Shown here: in pieces, positions 1 to 9,690 of the stretch
How the letters are laid out: each line of letters starts with the position of its first letter
Position numbering within the stretch: the first letter of the stretch is position 1
Assembly (NCBI GenBank): GCA_012934845.2
Contig: WNNJ02000541.1
Coordinates: 19,534-83,533, forward strand
Direction: 5' to 3'
DNA: 64,000 bases
Source of the DNA: Pomphorhynchus laevis
Taxonomy: Eukaryota > Acanthocephala > Palaeacanthocephala > Echinorhynchida > Pomphorhynchidae
Position numbers and translations under genes: made by a program
The notes under the pieces: model-generated
What the model was told of the DNA's origin: nothing
The model's input: only the letters and a program-made list of their open reading frames with translations
Databases searched by the model: none

Positions 1-2779
1 CTGTATATTTTGCCTGCTTCCGATTTTCATGGTACTTGAAGGGATCCTTCATTGTATCCAAGGAATAAGACGGCGCTAGGTTGTTGAAAACGCATACGTC
101 CATAAAGGACCGCTCCGTCAGATTCCCGAAGAGGCCAGTACATCTTATGTCTGATCTTGCCTCTCTGTCCCGTGATGTGGCTTGAGATTCAAAAATGACT
201 GTGTCTGGAACCGGGAGCAATACTGGTTCTGTACATACGAGTCGACAGGTTTCCTTGAGTGATCTAGCAATCTCGTTAGCGACACTGTTGTGACGAATGA
301 AGTTGAAACAGCCTGTCTTGCATGAAAGTGCGTGTATTGTTGTTAGAGACACTCCACACGCACACTCACCCAAATAGCGGTTCGGTTTCCACTCGTATCT
401 TATTGAAATCGCGTCGTGGAATTCTGAGGAGGATATGAACAAACCCTCAACAAACCCTGCTGTTAACCACGAGTAGGCACCTTTCATGCTGGCATTCCAT
501 AAAATTGTCTTTAAATCATTTTTAGAGTTACTAGTAATCTCCGTCACCATTCTGTTAAACTTTATTATGTTCATTTCTCTTATCTGCTTGACTACATTAT
601 GCTGAGTCGTTTCTAGGGGAACTTCTGAGTGGTCTCTATCTACACTAGCCCTATACATCATGCGTGATTTCTCGTATTCATTATTGCATTCTTGAGTATA
701 GTCGACTATACCAAGTCCTCCATATCTGCATGGTAAAGCTACTATTCTACTTGACTCATCGTCGAGGCTGTTGATTCCCAGCATTCCCGGCAAAAGATTA
801 TGAAGTATCGCATTCTTTAAAGGTATTAGAAGACAATCTGCTACTTCACATGTTCTAAGAATGTATGAAAATTTGTGTAGCAAAGCTTTGATTAGCAAAG
901 TGTATCCGGCGAAGGCGTCTCTATCGGCAATCTGTTTTAGCTTTTCTATTTGACCTGACCAATTCGTTACTTTGTTGATTATCTCGGTTTCAACATATTG
1001 TTCGAGCCCAATCATGCTCCCAAGGTATTTGATTCCATCGCATCGAATATCTACACCATCATCCGCGAGTTCATCCAGACAATCAATATTACAGGTTTTG
1101 CCTGTCAATACAGTACATTTTGATGAATTTGTTATGAATCCAAACGCGGGTCCTATTCGGTTAAGCTCTTTCCATACCTTATTTATATCGCTTGGTTTGC
1201 CCACGCACGCTCCATCATCGGCGTACCAACAGTGTTTAGCGTTTGGAGCTACTTGTTTTAGTTTTCCAATTAGTGGCATCGAGGCTGCAGCGAATGCTGC
1301 CATGGCGAGAGGGTCTCCTTGTATGAAACCTTCTGTTGATTTTAATATTGAGTTATCCACCACCAGCATCGAAGGTTGAATGTAGGTATTGTGCAATATC
1401 GTCGACATTGCGGGACAGATGAATTTCATATTTTCCAGTGCCATTTTTCGGTTGCAGTTATTAAAGGCATTGGTTGCATCTATTAGTAAGATGCATTCAT
1501 CAGACGATTGACTAAACGCATCTCGAATCGTGTGAATAGCAATCTCTGTTCCACATCTTTGGCCTGCACAAAGTTGCGTAAAACCACATACACTCCTAAC
1601 ATCTTTTCCAATAAATGACAACACGGTACGTCCCGCAATCCGTCTCAATACTTCTCCTACTCCAATGGGTCTAATCCCATTATGCTTTTCCAGCGGTATA
1701 AGGCGACTGACTGTGAACGCTTGTAACGCTACTGGATTTAACTTTTCGCTTGAAATCTTTATTACAAATCCGCATATCGCTGCGGCAAGACGTTTTGAGG
1801 CTAATCCATGTATTGTTAGAAATTTACGCCACTCATCTGCACATACTCCCGAAGACCCGGCAGATCCCTTGGTACTTTTGGACGCTTTAATTATATCATC
1901 AGGTGTGATATCGAAAAACCTTGTGTCGTGATGATCCACACAACCAGCCATTTTTTCTTTCAGAAGGTATTCTTCGTTCACCGTAGAGGCTCTTGGGTGG
2001 AGTTCTTCTAATTTTTCGAGTACCGTTTTGCCTTGAATTATTGTTCCAGCAGCCAAAACTCCTGAGTGTTGTCCTTTGTCTAGCAACCTTGATGCCTTTC
2101 CGTATTTTCCAGATTTAATCAATTTAACTGTTTTCTCGAACACGAAAGATTCTGGTAGCTTTTTATTTTCAATGTTATCCTTTCTCATTTTCTGTAGGTA
2201 GGATGCTTCGGACATAAGTTCGTTAAGTTTCAAATCTTTGAGTAATGTTAATCTTCTTTCTAGGGTTTTTCGTAGTAAGTTAACCTTCCGCGTTGGCGGC
2301 CTCTGCAATAGCAGTTGACATAGCATAGTAGATCGAACTAGAGGATCGTATGCGCATACATTTGACTGATTGAAATATTCGAAACATTCACTCAAAAGAT
2401 CAATAAATTTCTGACTGGCGCCACATTTGGGAAGCGCAAAATGATTTGGGATCCATTTTATTACCTCCGTAAAACCAGTGCTCCAAAATAGATTCTGATT
2501 GGTAGCATAATTGATTGGTGACAAGGCACACGCGCTCGAGACTTCGGCGATAGAATCGACGTTTGTTGCATTATGCATTTCTAGCACTTTATCGGTAGTA
2601 TTTGCTCTAGGTTGATGAACAGGGTCATTGTATACAGTTTTCGTCTTTCTAGTACAGTTCGGAGCTCTGCAGTTTATGCAGTTCGAGCCTGCTTTTGCGC
2701 ACCGGCAACCTTTGCATCTTGCTGCATCAGTGTTACATGAGCAGCATGGTCTACTTGTAGACGGTTTGCCACGAGGCAT
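1..2779 (-). CDS. Family R retroelement protein: Cys-rich N-terminus, reverse transcriptase, nuclease-like C-terminus; runs off the window
   Basis: An open frame of about 926 codons runs from the ATG at 2779 to the window edge with no internal stop, so this copy is nearly intact and may be recent. Residues ~11-45 form a Cys-rich cluster (CCSC, CKGCRCAK, CINC) resembling CXC-type DNA-binding motifs. RT motifs follow: GIRPIGVGEVLRRIAG near residue 375, motif A LLIDATNAFN near 430, motif B GFIQGDPLAM near 486 and the catalytic box WYADDGACVG near 518. The C-terminus has CACGVSLTTIHALSC and RHN, then ARSDIRC and FMDVCVFN, which look like a zinc module plus a PD-(D/E)XK-like nuclease. That order is known for endonuclease-C-terminal non-LTR elements of the R2/NeSL/CRE kind; the clade is my inference. 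Three further copies lie at 6536-8263, 17213-18060 and 44570-45540. Confidence 0.8.
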   Translation of the reverse strand, partial: MPRGKPSTSRPCCSCNTDAARCKGCRCAKAGSNCINCRAPNCTRKTKTVYNDPVHQPRANTTDKVLEMHNATNVDSIAEVSSACALSPINYATNQNLFWSTGFTEVIKWIPNHFALPKCGASQKFIDLLSECFEYFNQSNVCAYDPLVRSTMLCQLLLQRPPTRKVNLLRKTLERRLTLLKDLKLNELMSEASYLQKMRKDNIENKKLPESFVFEKTVKLIKSGKYGKASRLLDKGQHSGVLAAGTIIQGKTVLEKLEELHPRASTVNEEYLLKEKMAGCVDHHDTRFFDITPDDIIKASKSTKGSAGSSGVCADEWRKFLTIHGLASKRLAAAICGFVIKISSEKLNPVALQAFTVSRLIPLEKHNGIRPIGVGEVLRRIAGRTVLSFIGKDVRSVCGFTQLCAGQRCGTEIAIHTIRDAFSQSSDECILLIDATNAFNNCNRKMALENMKFICPAMSTILHNTYIQPSMLVVDNSILKSTEGFIQGDPLAMAAFAAASMPLIGKLKQVAPNAKHCWYADDGACVGKPSDINKVWKELNRIGPAFGFITNSSKCTVLTGKTCNIDCLDELADDGVDIRCDGIKYLGSMIGLEQYVETEIINKVTNWSGQIEKLKQIADRDAFAGYTLLIKALLHKFSYILRTCEVADCLLIPLKNAILHNLLPGMLGINSLDDESSRIVALPCRYGGLGIVDYTQECNNEYEKSRMMYRASVDRDHSEVPLETTQHNVVKQIREMNIIKFNRMVTEITSNSKNDLKTILWNASMKGAYSWLTAGFVEGLFISSSEFHDAISIRYEWKPNRYLGECACGVSLTTIHALSCKTGCFNFIRHNSVANEIARSLKETCRLVCTEPVLLPVPDTVIFESQATSRDREARSDIRCTGLFGNLTERSFMDVCVFNNLAPSYSLDTMKDPFKYHENRKQAKYT

Positions 2780-2988
2780 TGCCACTCCCTCAGTGTAAGT
2801 AATGTAAGTATTTGTTAGTTAGCAGCTAAGAATTTCAATTGTAATTTGTGTAATATGATTGTAAGTAGTTAATGGGTATCAAGATAGTTTAAACTCAATA
2901 TGCACACTAGTCAGAGCCCTTGTATCTCGGGATGACTGCTGGAAAGTCGATTGTAATTTGTGTATGTTATTTATTGTATGTTATTTTA

Positions 2989-3088
2989 TTGTCGTGAGAT
3001 TGTCGTGAGGTTGTCGTGAGGTTGTCGTGAGGTTGTCGTGAGGTTGTCGTGAGGTTGTCGTGAGGTTGTCGTGAGGTTGTCGTGAGTT
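2989..3088. repeat. 11-bp minisatellite, nine copies, in the 5' leader of the family R element
   Basis: GTCGTGAG recurs at 2991, 3002, 3013, 3024, 3035, 3046, 3057, 3068 and 3079, exactly 11 bp apart (unit TTGTCGTGAGG). It lies about 210 bp upstream of the element's ATG, which suggests a leader or promoter repeat. The region 2780-2988 between them is AT-rich non-coding leader. Confidence 0.9.
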
Positions 3089-3291
3089 TTAGTTTGTTAT
3101 ATTGAATAATAATATAATAAAAATAATTTTTTTTGTCAATATTTTTTTTACAATAAAAGGTTCCCGCAAATTGACCTGCAATTCACGAAAATAATAATGT
3201 AGAGATGAATTATTGGCCTCTTAGTCTCTCGACGTTGGGCTAAAATAAATAAAAAACACCGAATATACATTAAAACAAAGAAAAGTACAAA
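3089..3291. other. AT-rich spacer with a short match to the family R 3' end
   Basis: No coding signal. On the minus strand the spacer reads TTTGCGGGAACC (near 3162-3175), the same word found near the 3' end of the plus-strand family R copy at 8246-8258. It may be the 3' end of an earlier family R copy lying head-to-tail upstream of the element at 1-2779. Confidence 0.4.
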
Positions 3292-3498
3292 ATGTCTTCA
3301 CCCATGGCTACCGACTCTGTAGTTTGTCAATCTTCCTCAAGCTCATATTTGAAAGATGAGGGCAGTCAAACACGTAAAGAAAAGAATTACATGATTGGAG
3401 GCAATACATACAGATGCATGTTGATGTGCAGTTATGACGGGGAATACGAATGGAGCAAAATTTATCATGGTACCCATGAAGAGAAACTCTCCAAGTAA
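3292..3498 (+). CDS. Possible exon of an unrecognised protein
   Basis: A 68-codon open frame starts MSSPMATDSVVCQSSSSS with a good AAAATG context. It is hydrophilic and Ser-rich at the N-terminus, then contains GGNTYRCMLMCSYDGEYEW. Just before its stop lies CTCCAA/GTAAGA, a good splice-donor match at 3494-3499, so it could be a first exon. I see no continuing exon before the LINE sequence begins at ~3548, and no family resemblance. It could also be a fragment of an unrecognised mobile element. Confidence 0.25.
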   Translation: MSSPMATDSVVCQSSSSSYLKDEGSQTRKEKNYMIGGNTYRCMLMCSYDGEYEWSKIYHGTHEEKLSK

Positions 3499-3547
3499 GA
3501 TGGCGTTTTTGCGTTCGTGGATTTCGCCAATTGATTTGAATGAATGC

Positions 3548-3993
3548 AGGGGTAATAATGCAAATTTATTTTATGTGACAAATGCGTACAATGAAAAAGT
3601 CAAACAGATAAATTGTTTAAATGGGATCGGATTTGTCGTTTGAAGCACGGCAGGGAAGTTGATTGGCGTATATGAATGGGCAGATGGTTCCATGATAGAG
3701 GAGCAGCCACGAGGAAGGCGCGGAGTCCAAAGGAGGTAGAGTAGTTTGGGACATGTGAAAGAAGGGAATTACTGGAACGCAAGGAACAGTAAACAGGACG
3801 AGAATTATCAAGAAAAGGAAGGTTGAGAAATGAAGGGGTATGAAAAGTTACAAGGCGGAAAGCAATGAGAAGAAGACGAATTTGAACACCACAATAAATT
3901 GTAGGCAAATCGAGAGAAGCAAGATGGTAGGATGTATGATCAAAACGACGAAAACGTAGGAGAATTAGGTCGGCTGCGTTGACGATGCGTTGT
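3548..3993 (-). mobile_element. LINE-A 3' fragment (older copy)
   Basis: A minus-strand 3' fragment of the LINE called LINE-A here. The 102-residue frame at 3908-3600 ends with the family's RT C-terminal signature (LRAFLVAAPLSWNHLP, then a FKRQI motif). The 3' end near 3555-3590 has a decayed form of the family's terminal hairpin. It directly abuts the 3' tail of the next LINE-A copy, which seems to have inserted into or beside it. Confidence 0.75.
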
Positions 3994-5623
3994 AATAATA
4001 ATACAATAATTTATTTAACGTGGCAAATGCGTGCAAAATGCACGCTTACATGACCACTAACAAAAAAAGAACATCAAATGTCACAGGTAATTAATTAAGT
4101 GTTGAAAAAGAATTGGATTTGGCGTTTGAAGTACGGCATATATGTTGATTGGCGGATATGAATAGGCAGTTGATTCCACAAGAGAGGAGCAGCCACAACG
4201 AAAGAGCGGAAGCCAAAAGAGGTAGAGTAGATTGGGATATGTAAAAGAAGGGAATTACCGGAACGCAGAGCACAATACACAGTACGAGAATTGTCGAGAA
4301 AAGGAAGGTTGAGAAATGAAGGGTTATGAGAAGTTATAAGGCGAAAAGCAATGATAAGATGACGAATTTGAACAGGACAATAAATGGTAGGCCAATCAAG
4401 AGAAACAAGATAGTGGGATGTACGATCAAAACGACGAAGACGGAGGAGAACTCGAACGGCAGCGTTATGATGCGTTAAAAAGGAAGAAGAGTGGATTTAG
4501 GTGAGTTGGAAAATAGACTAAGACAGTAATCAAGTCTTGAGAAAAGAAGAGAAGATATGAGAGTCATACAAGAAGGGAAATCGATCAATCTACGAACTTG
4601 ACGGAGATTGCGGAGTATCAAGGTAGATGAGCGTACTTTATCACTAACCAAAGGTTTAAGTGAAAGTCGGTGTCAACATGGAAGCCTAGGAAAACGTGAT
4701 TATCAACGATAGGAAGAATTTTAGAATTTAATGATACGGAGGGAGGTTCGAAGCCGAGGCGTCGAGGTAGGATCCACATAATTTTGGATTTATCAGGATT
4801 CAGAGAAAGGCGAAGGGAAGAAAGATGATTGGAAATTGAGACAAGACAGTCGGAAGCAGAAACACTAAGATCGTGAATACGATAAACAGGTGCATGAGCA
4901 TAATGAGAATGTCATCAGCATGTTGCATAACATGGAAGTTAAATTTATGATAAATTGGAGACAAATCATCGAGAAGAGAGAAAAGCATAGGGCCTAATAC
5001 GGAGCCTTGTAGAACACTGGACGGGGCTGACAAAGGATGGGAGATCGAAGAGTTAGAATAGACGCGAAATGTACGGTTTGATAGATAGAAGAAAACCATG
5101 ATACAGTGGGTAAAGAGAAGCCATAATCATGACGAAGGCGATGGAGAAGAATCGAGTGATGGACGATGTCAAAAGCAGACGATAGATCAAGAGAAACTAT
5201 GACACTACATAATTTATGATCGCGCGATATGAGTAAGTCGTTATAAACTTTAAGACATGCAATTTCGGTAGAGTAATTAGAGCGAAAAGCGGCTTGGAAT
5301 GGAGGAAATAAGTTAGAGGAAAAGAGATATATATTATATTGCTTAAGAACGAGACGCTCAATGAGTTTGCAATGGGTTTGGAGAAGTGAAATAATACAGT
5401 AAGAAGATGGTAGTGAGGAGTCAAGAGATTGCTTTTTGATGAGAGGATGAACAGTAGCGTATTTCCAGATGCAAGGAAATGTACGGCTACGGATGGACGA
5501 GTTGAACAATTTGGTTAGGAGGGGTAAGATATATGAGCAGATATTTTTAAGCAAGTGAGTTAGAATTGGGTCAGAAGGAGAGGTTTTATTAGGTAATGAC
5601 ATCAGAACCGAAGAAACTTCATC
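3994..5623 (-). mobile_element. LINE-A main copy, 3' half: reverse transcriptase and 3' end
   Basis: This is the 3' half of a CR1/L2-type LINE on the minus strand. The frame at 5602-4994 carries RT motif A as SLDLSSAFDIVHHSILLHRL; the catalytic motif appears as HADDILI in the frame at 5099-4800, and the C-terminal segment (FVVAAPLLWNQLP) at 4280-4095. At least two frame changes break the gene. The 3' end has a perfect hairpin (GCGTGCA/TGCACGC, 4015-4058) and an AATAAT-rich tail. The 5' half of the same copy is at 8304-10850, separated by a later insertion. Comparison with the copy at 25.7 kb shows the two halves are collinear. Confidence 0.85.
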
Positions 5624-6518
5624 TTTCCAGCTGTCTTATCTCAATTTCCAATCATCTTTCTTCCCTTCGCCTTTCTCTGAATCCTGATAAATCTAAAATT
5701 ATGTGGATCCTACCTCGAAGCTTCGGCGGAGAACCTCCTTCCGTATCACTAAATTCTACAATTCTTCCTATCGTTGATAATTTCGTTTTCCTAGGCTTTC
5801 ATTTCGACAACCGACTTTCACTTAAACCTTTCGTTAGTGATAAAGTACGCTCATCTACCTTGAAACTCCGCAATCTCCGTCAAGTTTGTAGATTGATCGA
5901 TTTCCCTTCTTGTATGACTCTCATATCTTCTCTTCTCAAGACTTGATTACTGTCTTAGTCTATTTTCCAACTCACCTAAATCCACTCTTCTTCCTTTACA
6001 ACGCATCATCAACGCTGCCGTTCGAGTTCTCCTCCGTCTTCGTCGTTTTGATCATACATCCCACTATCTTGTTTCTCTTGATTGGCCTACCATTTATTGT
6101 CGTGTTCAAATTCGTCTTCGTATCATTGCTTTTTGCCTTATAAATTATCATACCCCTTCATTTCTCAACCTTCCTTTTCTCGACAATTCTCGTACTGTGT
6201 ATTGTGCTCTGCGTTCCCGTAATTCCCTTCTTTTACTTGTCCCAAACTACTCTACCTCCTTTGGACTCCGCTCCTTCATTGTGGCTGCTCCTCTATCGTG
6301 GAATCAACTGCCTATTCATATCCGCCAATCAACATCTATGCCGTACTTCAAACGCTAAATCCAATTTTATTTCAACAATAAACTAATTACCTGTGACCTT
6401 TGATGTTCTTTTTTTGTTTGTTTGTGGTCATGTAAGCGTGCATTATGCACGCATTTGCCACGTTTAATAAATTATTGTATTATTTTTAATAAATTATTGT
6501 ATTATTATCAATAATAAT
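5624..6518 (+). mobile_element. LINE-A 3' fragment inserted head-to-head into the main copy
   Basis: A plus-strand, 5'-truncated LINE-A starts inside the RT C-terminal domain (SISNHLSSLRLSLNPDKSKI) and ends at 6424-6470 with the conserved terminal hairpin (GCGTGCATTATGCACGC) and an ATT-rich tail. It is nearly the reverse complement of 4000-4850, making a large imperfect inverted repeat with a ~770 bp spacer. ATC at its left junction (5621-5623) recurs at the right end of the whole insert (8304-8306) and may be part of a short target duplication. Confidence 0.85.
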
Positions 6519-6547
6519 AAAACCCTCCTCTTTCCGAGGAGGGTTTT
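6519..6547. repeat. Perfect 12-bp foldback at a truncated retroelement 5' end
   Basis: AAAACCCTCCTC (6519-6530), loop TTTCC, GAGGAGGGTTTT (6536-6547). The right arm is coding sequence of the truncated family R copy (RT motif B, EEGF), so the left arm is an inverted copy of its first bases. This is typical of template switching or snap-back at integration. Confidence 0.85.
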
Positions 6548-8263
6548 ACGCAGGGCGACCCATTCGCAATGCCATGCTTTCCCTAGCCTCTTTACCGCTA
6601 ATAGACAAAATTCGACGGACCGTCCCAGGTGTGCATCAAGTTTGGTTTGCCGACGACGCGAATTTTGTTGGTTGCCCAAGCAAAATCAAAGTATGGAAAG
6701 TTCTTTCAACAGACGGTATAAAGTACGGTTATTTCGTCAACCCGAGCAAGTCGCAAATACTATCGCACCATCGCCTACATGCTGACCAGCTACCGTCACA
6801 AGACAAAGATATTTTATGACGCAATGAGGGTGCTTGGATCTGCAGTTGGTACACCTGATTATGAAGCAGCGGAACTCAGCCAACGTGTGGATGCATGGTC
6901 AACATTACTAAGTCGTCTAGGCGAGGTCGCAAAAATCGACCCACATGTAGCCTATGCAGGACTACCACAGGCCATACAAGCAAAGTGGATTTATACCACA
7001 AGAACAATAAAGTGCGACAATGCTCTTTTAAATGGCATATCCGAGCAATTGAATAAAGAGCTCCTGAGCATCATAGCAGGATTGCCAATCGAAAATGGAT
7101 GGGAAACCATCGTGACATCCCCTGTAGGTATGGGCGGTCTAGGAGTTCACGACCCCTTCCTAACCGCTCGTTCAAACTACGACCTCTCACAATCAATTAG
7201 CAACATCTACGAGTTGGGAATTACCGGACAGGCTTTGCGCGACATGCAATTAAAACAAATCAAACAGCTAGCGACATGTCATGATAATATACAAAACAAA
7301 CGGTTGTCAGTTGCCCTTCTCAAAATGGATATAGTTGCCCAGAACGCAACCAAACATGCTCGAAGAGAAGGCGCATCATCGTGGCTAAGCATCCTGCCCC
7401 TTAAAACTGATAAATTATACCTGTCTCCAAGGGAGTTCAGAGACGCTATCTCAGCACGCTATGGACAAACTCCGTCAGACCTGATCGGCAGAGCATGCCC
7501 ATGTGGCGAACAACTGTCGCTGGGGCACGGACTTTCATGTCCAAAAGGTGGATTGCCATCTATTCGGCATGACTCCGTTCGGGACGAAATTGCCAGGGAA
7601 TTGGCGTCAATCGGTTGTGACATTGAGGTTGAACCAGTGCTGCAACCTATTCCAGACAACTTACATCTCGACACGGCAACAACATGTCGTGATTATGGTG
7701 CCCGACTTGATATATCCTGCCTAGGCTTAGGAAAGGGCGATTCGAGCGGACGTTCTTCGACGTCAACGTATTTAATATTTTTGCTCAGTCGTACGTCAGC
7801 CGACCAGTCGATCCAGCATTTGACTACAATGTATCGCGAAAAAATGTTAAATATCTAAAAAGGGTGACGAAAGTAAAGCACGGTAAATTCATTTCGCTGA
7901 TATTTTCTTGGTCAGGTGGTATGGGAAAGGAGTCGCAAGCCTTGATAAAACGGATAGCAACGGCAATAGCGCAAAGGGGTATTATTGAATGCGCGCATGC
8001 TGTTACACACTTAAAGCGTCACATCTCATTCATAATAGCCCGATCGGCCTCCGCATGCCTCAGAAGCGCGCGATCACAATCAAAAATCAAACAATTCGCG
8101 AACCAAAGCGCCCGAACAGCCGTGGATACTTGTGGTGAACTCGGTAAAACAATCAGATGGGGCGACGAAGAAGGTGGCGAACTTTGCCAATTTCAACAAT
8201 TGTATATATAAACAAATGATCGCTCAATCGTTTAGTGGGCCTATTTGCGGGAACCCCTTTTTG
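6536..8263 (+). mobile_element. Family R element, 5'-truncated copy: RT motif B to 3' end
   Basis: Starts at RT motif B (GFTQGDPFAM, 6541-6570). A frame change near 6571 leads to the catalytic box WFADDANFVG (~6640), then long RT C-terminal sequence in the frame 6779-7858. The C-terminal zinc-like module is CPCGEQLSLGHGLSCPKGG and RHDSVRDEIA (~7497-7590), then GARLDISC (~7702). After a second frame change near 7740 the nuclease-like segment reads TFFDVNVFNIF and continues into the frame 7864-8211, ending near 8211. The 3' end carries TTTGCGGGAACC and a T-rich, AT-rich tail. It is clearly related to the protein at 1-2779 but diverged. Confidence 0.8.
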
Positions 8264-8303
8264 TAAATTTATTAAATAAATTTATTATTAAAAAAATATT
8301 ATT

Positions 8304-9690
8304 ATCAAACGAAACGGGAAGAAGGTGAAATAGTCCTGGGACGGAAGTATTTAAAGAGAAGAGTGGGTACAAGGGGGCTATGGGTGGTAGGGAAAGTAAA
8401 TTAGATAGCTTAGTTTGTAGATAAGAAGAAAAATCATCAGGATTTATATTACAAGGGGTAGATGATCGTGAAAGAATTGAGTTTACAATGAGATTTTTCA
8501 ATAAGATTGATTTTCCAATTAGATTTAGAGTTGGAGAATGACTCGAGTTGATTTCGCAAAGAGAGAGTACGTTTAGTACCTATAAGAATGAGATGTGAAC
8601 GGCGTAGAGAAAAGTAGGAATCACGAATATTTGGAGGGAGTGAGTTGGGAGAACGTTTAAGAAAGCGTTTATACATACGAAAAGCGTGACGAAGTCGACG
8701 CTTAGAAAGACTACAGTCAGAATCTAACCAGGGAGAATGGCGCAAGCGCTTGGAATGTCTAAGTCGACTAGGCAGAAGATTATTGAGGATCGACGTAAGT
8801 TCAGAATTAAACATAATGCAGAGATCATCGGGAGAGAGATAGTTAAGAGGAAGTGAAAAGAGGTAAGAATTGAGTACGGTTGTGCGGAGAATAGGGATAT
8901 CGAGAAGTTTCCAGAGTCGACTTGGTGTGGATTATGTTAAAGGCGGAGAAGGAGGATGGGGACGAGTAAGAGTGAGATTGACAAGGAAATGATCGGACAA
9001 ACCAGGATCAGTAATTGACAAGGAGGTATGGTCATTGAAGCAGTTAGGAACAGCAATGATGTCGAGAGCACCGCCTAGAATATGAGTTGGGCTTGTTGAA
9101 AGTAATATTTAGTTAAAATCAGAAAAAAGATTAGTTAAAGTGATAGAGTCAGAGTCAGACGGGCGATCAAGACGAATGTTAAAGTCACCGAGAACAAAAG
9201 AATGAGTATAAGACAATGAACAGTGATACATTAGATCTGCAAGGTCGTTAAATAAGATACGTGATGGGGCAACTGAACCTGTACGGTATACAATCACAAG
9301 TTCCAGAGGAAAAGGACTTGATAATCTGCATATAAGTAATTCGAATCAGGTGTAACGGATGTTAACGTTGATTTTACGTAAAGACATTGGGTGACGAGCA
9401 ATGACAACAATATCGCCATGGTTAGAAGCAGTAGATGTATGAGATGCAATTTGACGAGCCGATTCAACTAGAGAACAACCAGAGCGACATAGACGACGAA
9501 TAGCAAGATCGTCGGAGTCAGTGTGCCGGGATTCGGTAATGCAGTGAATATCGATAGATAATTGATCAAAGATATCAAGGAGCATATCAGCTTTAAGAAT
9601 GGAGCGAGTGATGAATAGACTAAGACGAAAAGTATGCTTAGGAGCGAGATCGACCAGCGAAGAAGACAAGGGGGAGAGATGGGACCCCAT
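8304..9690 (-). mobile_element. LINE-A main copy, 5' half: AP endonuclease and endonuclease-RT linker
   Basis: The minus-strand endonuclease domain begins in the frame 9690-9346 (SIDIHCITESRHTDSDD, then HGDIVVIARH). It continues at 9297-9109 with FVLGDFNIRLDRPSDSD, matching the GDFN-type signature of LINE apurinic endonucleases. The linker is in the frame 8814-8449 (SPWLDSDCSLSKRRLRHAF). Several frame changes separate the pieces. The sequence stops at 8304 in the middle of the linker (LLPVSFD) and resumes at 5623 (EVSSVLMSLPNK), which lines up with the uninterrupted copy at ~25.73 kb (ILPVSHAEVLSVLM). Confidence 0.8.

Noticed and set aside
1665-1931. Plus-strand frames at 972-1379 and 1665-1931
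   Set aside because: They lie opposite the intact family R frame and are antisense shadows.
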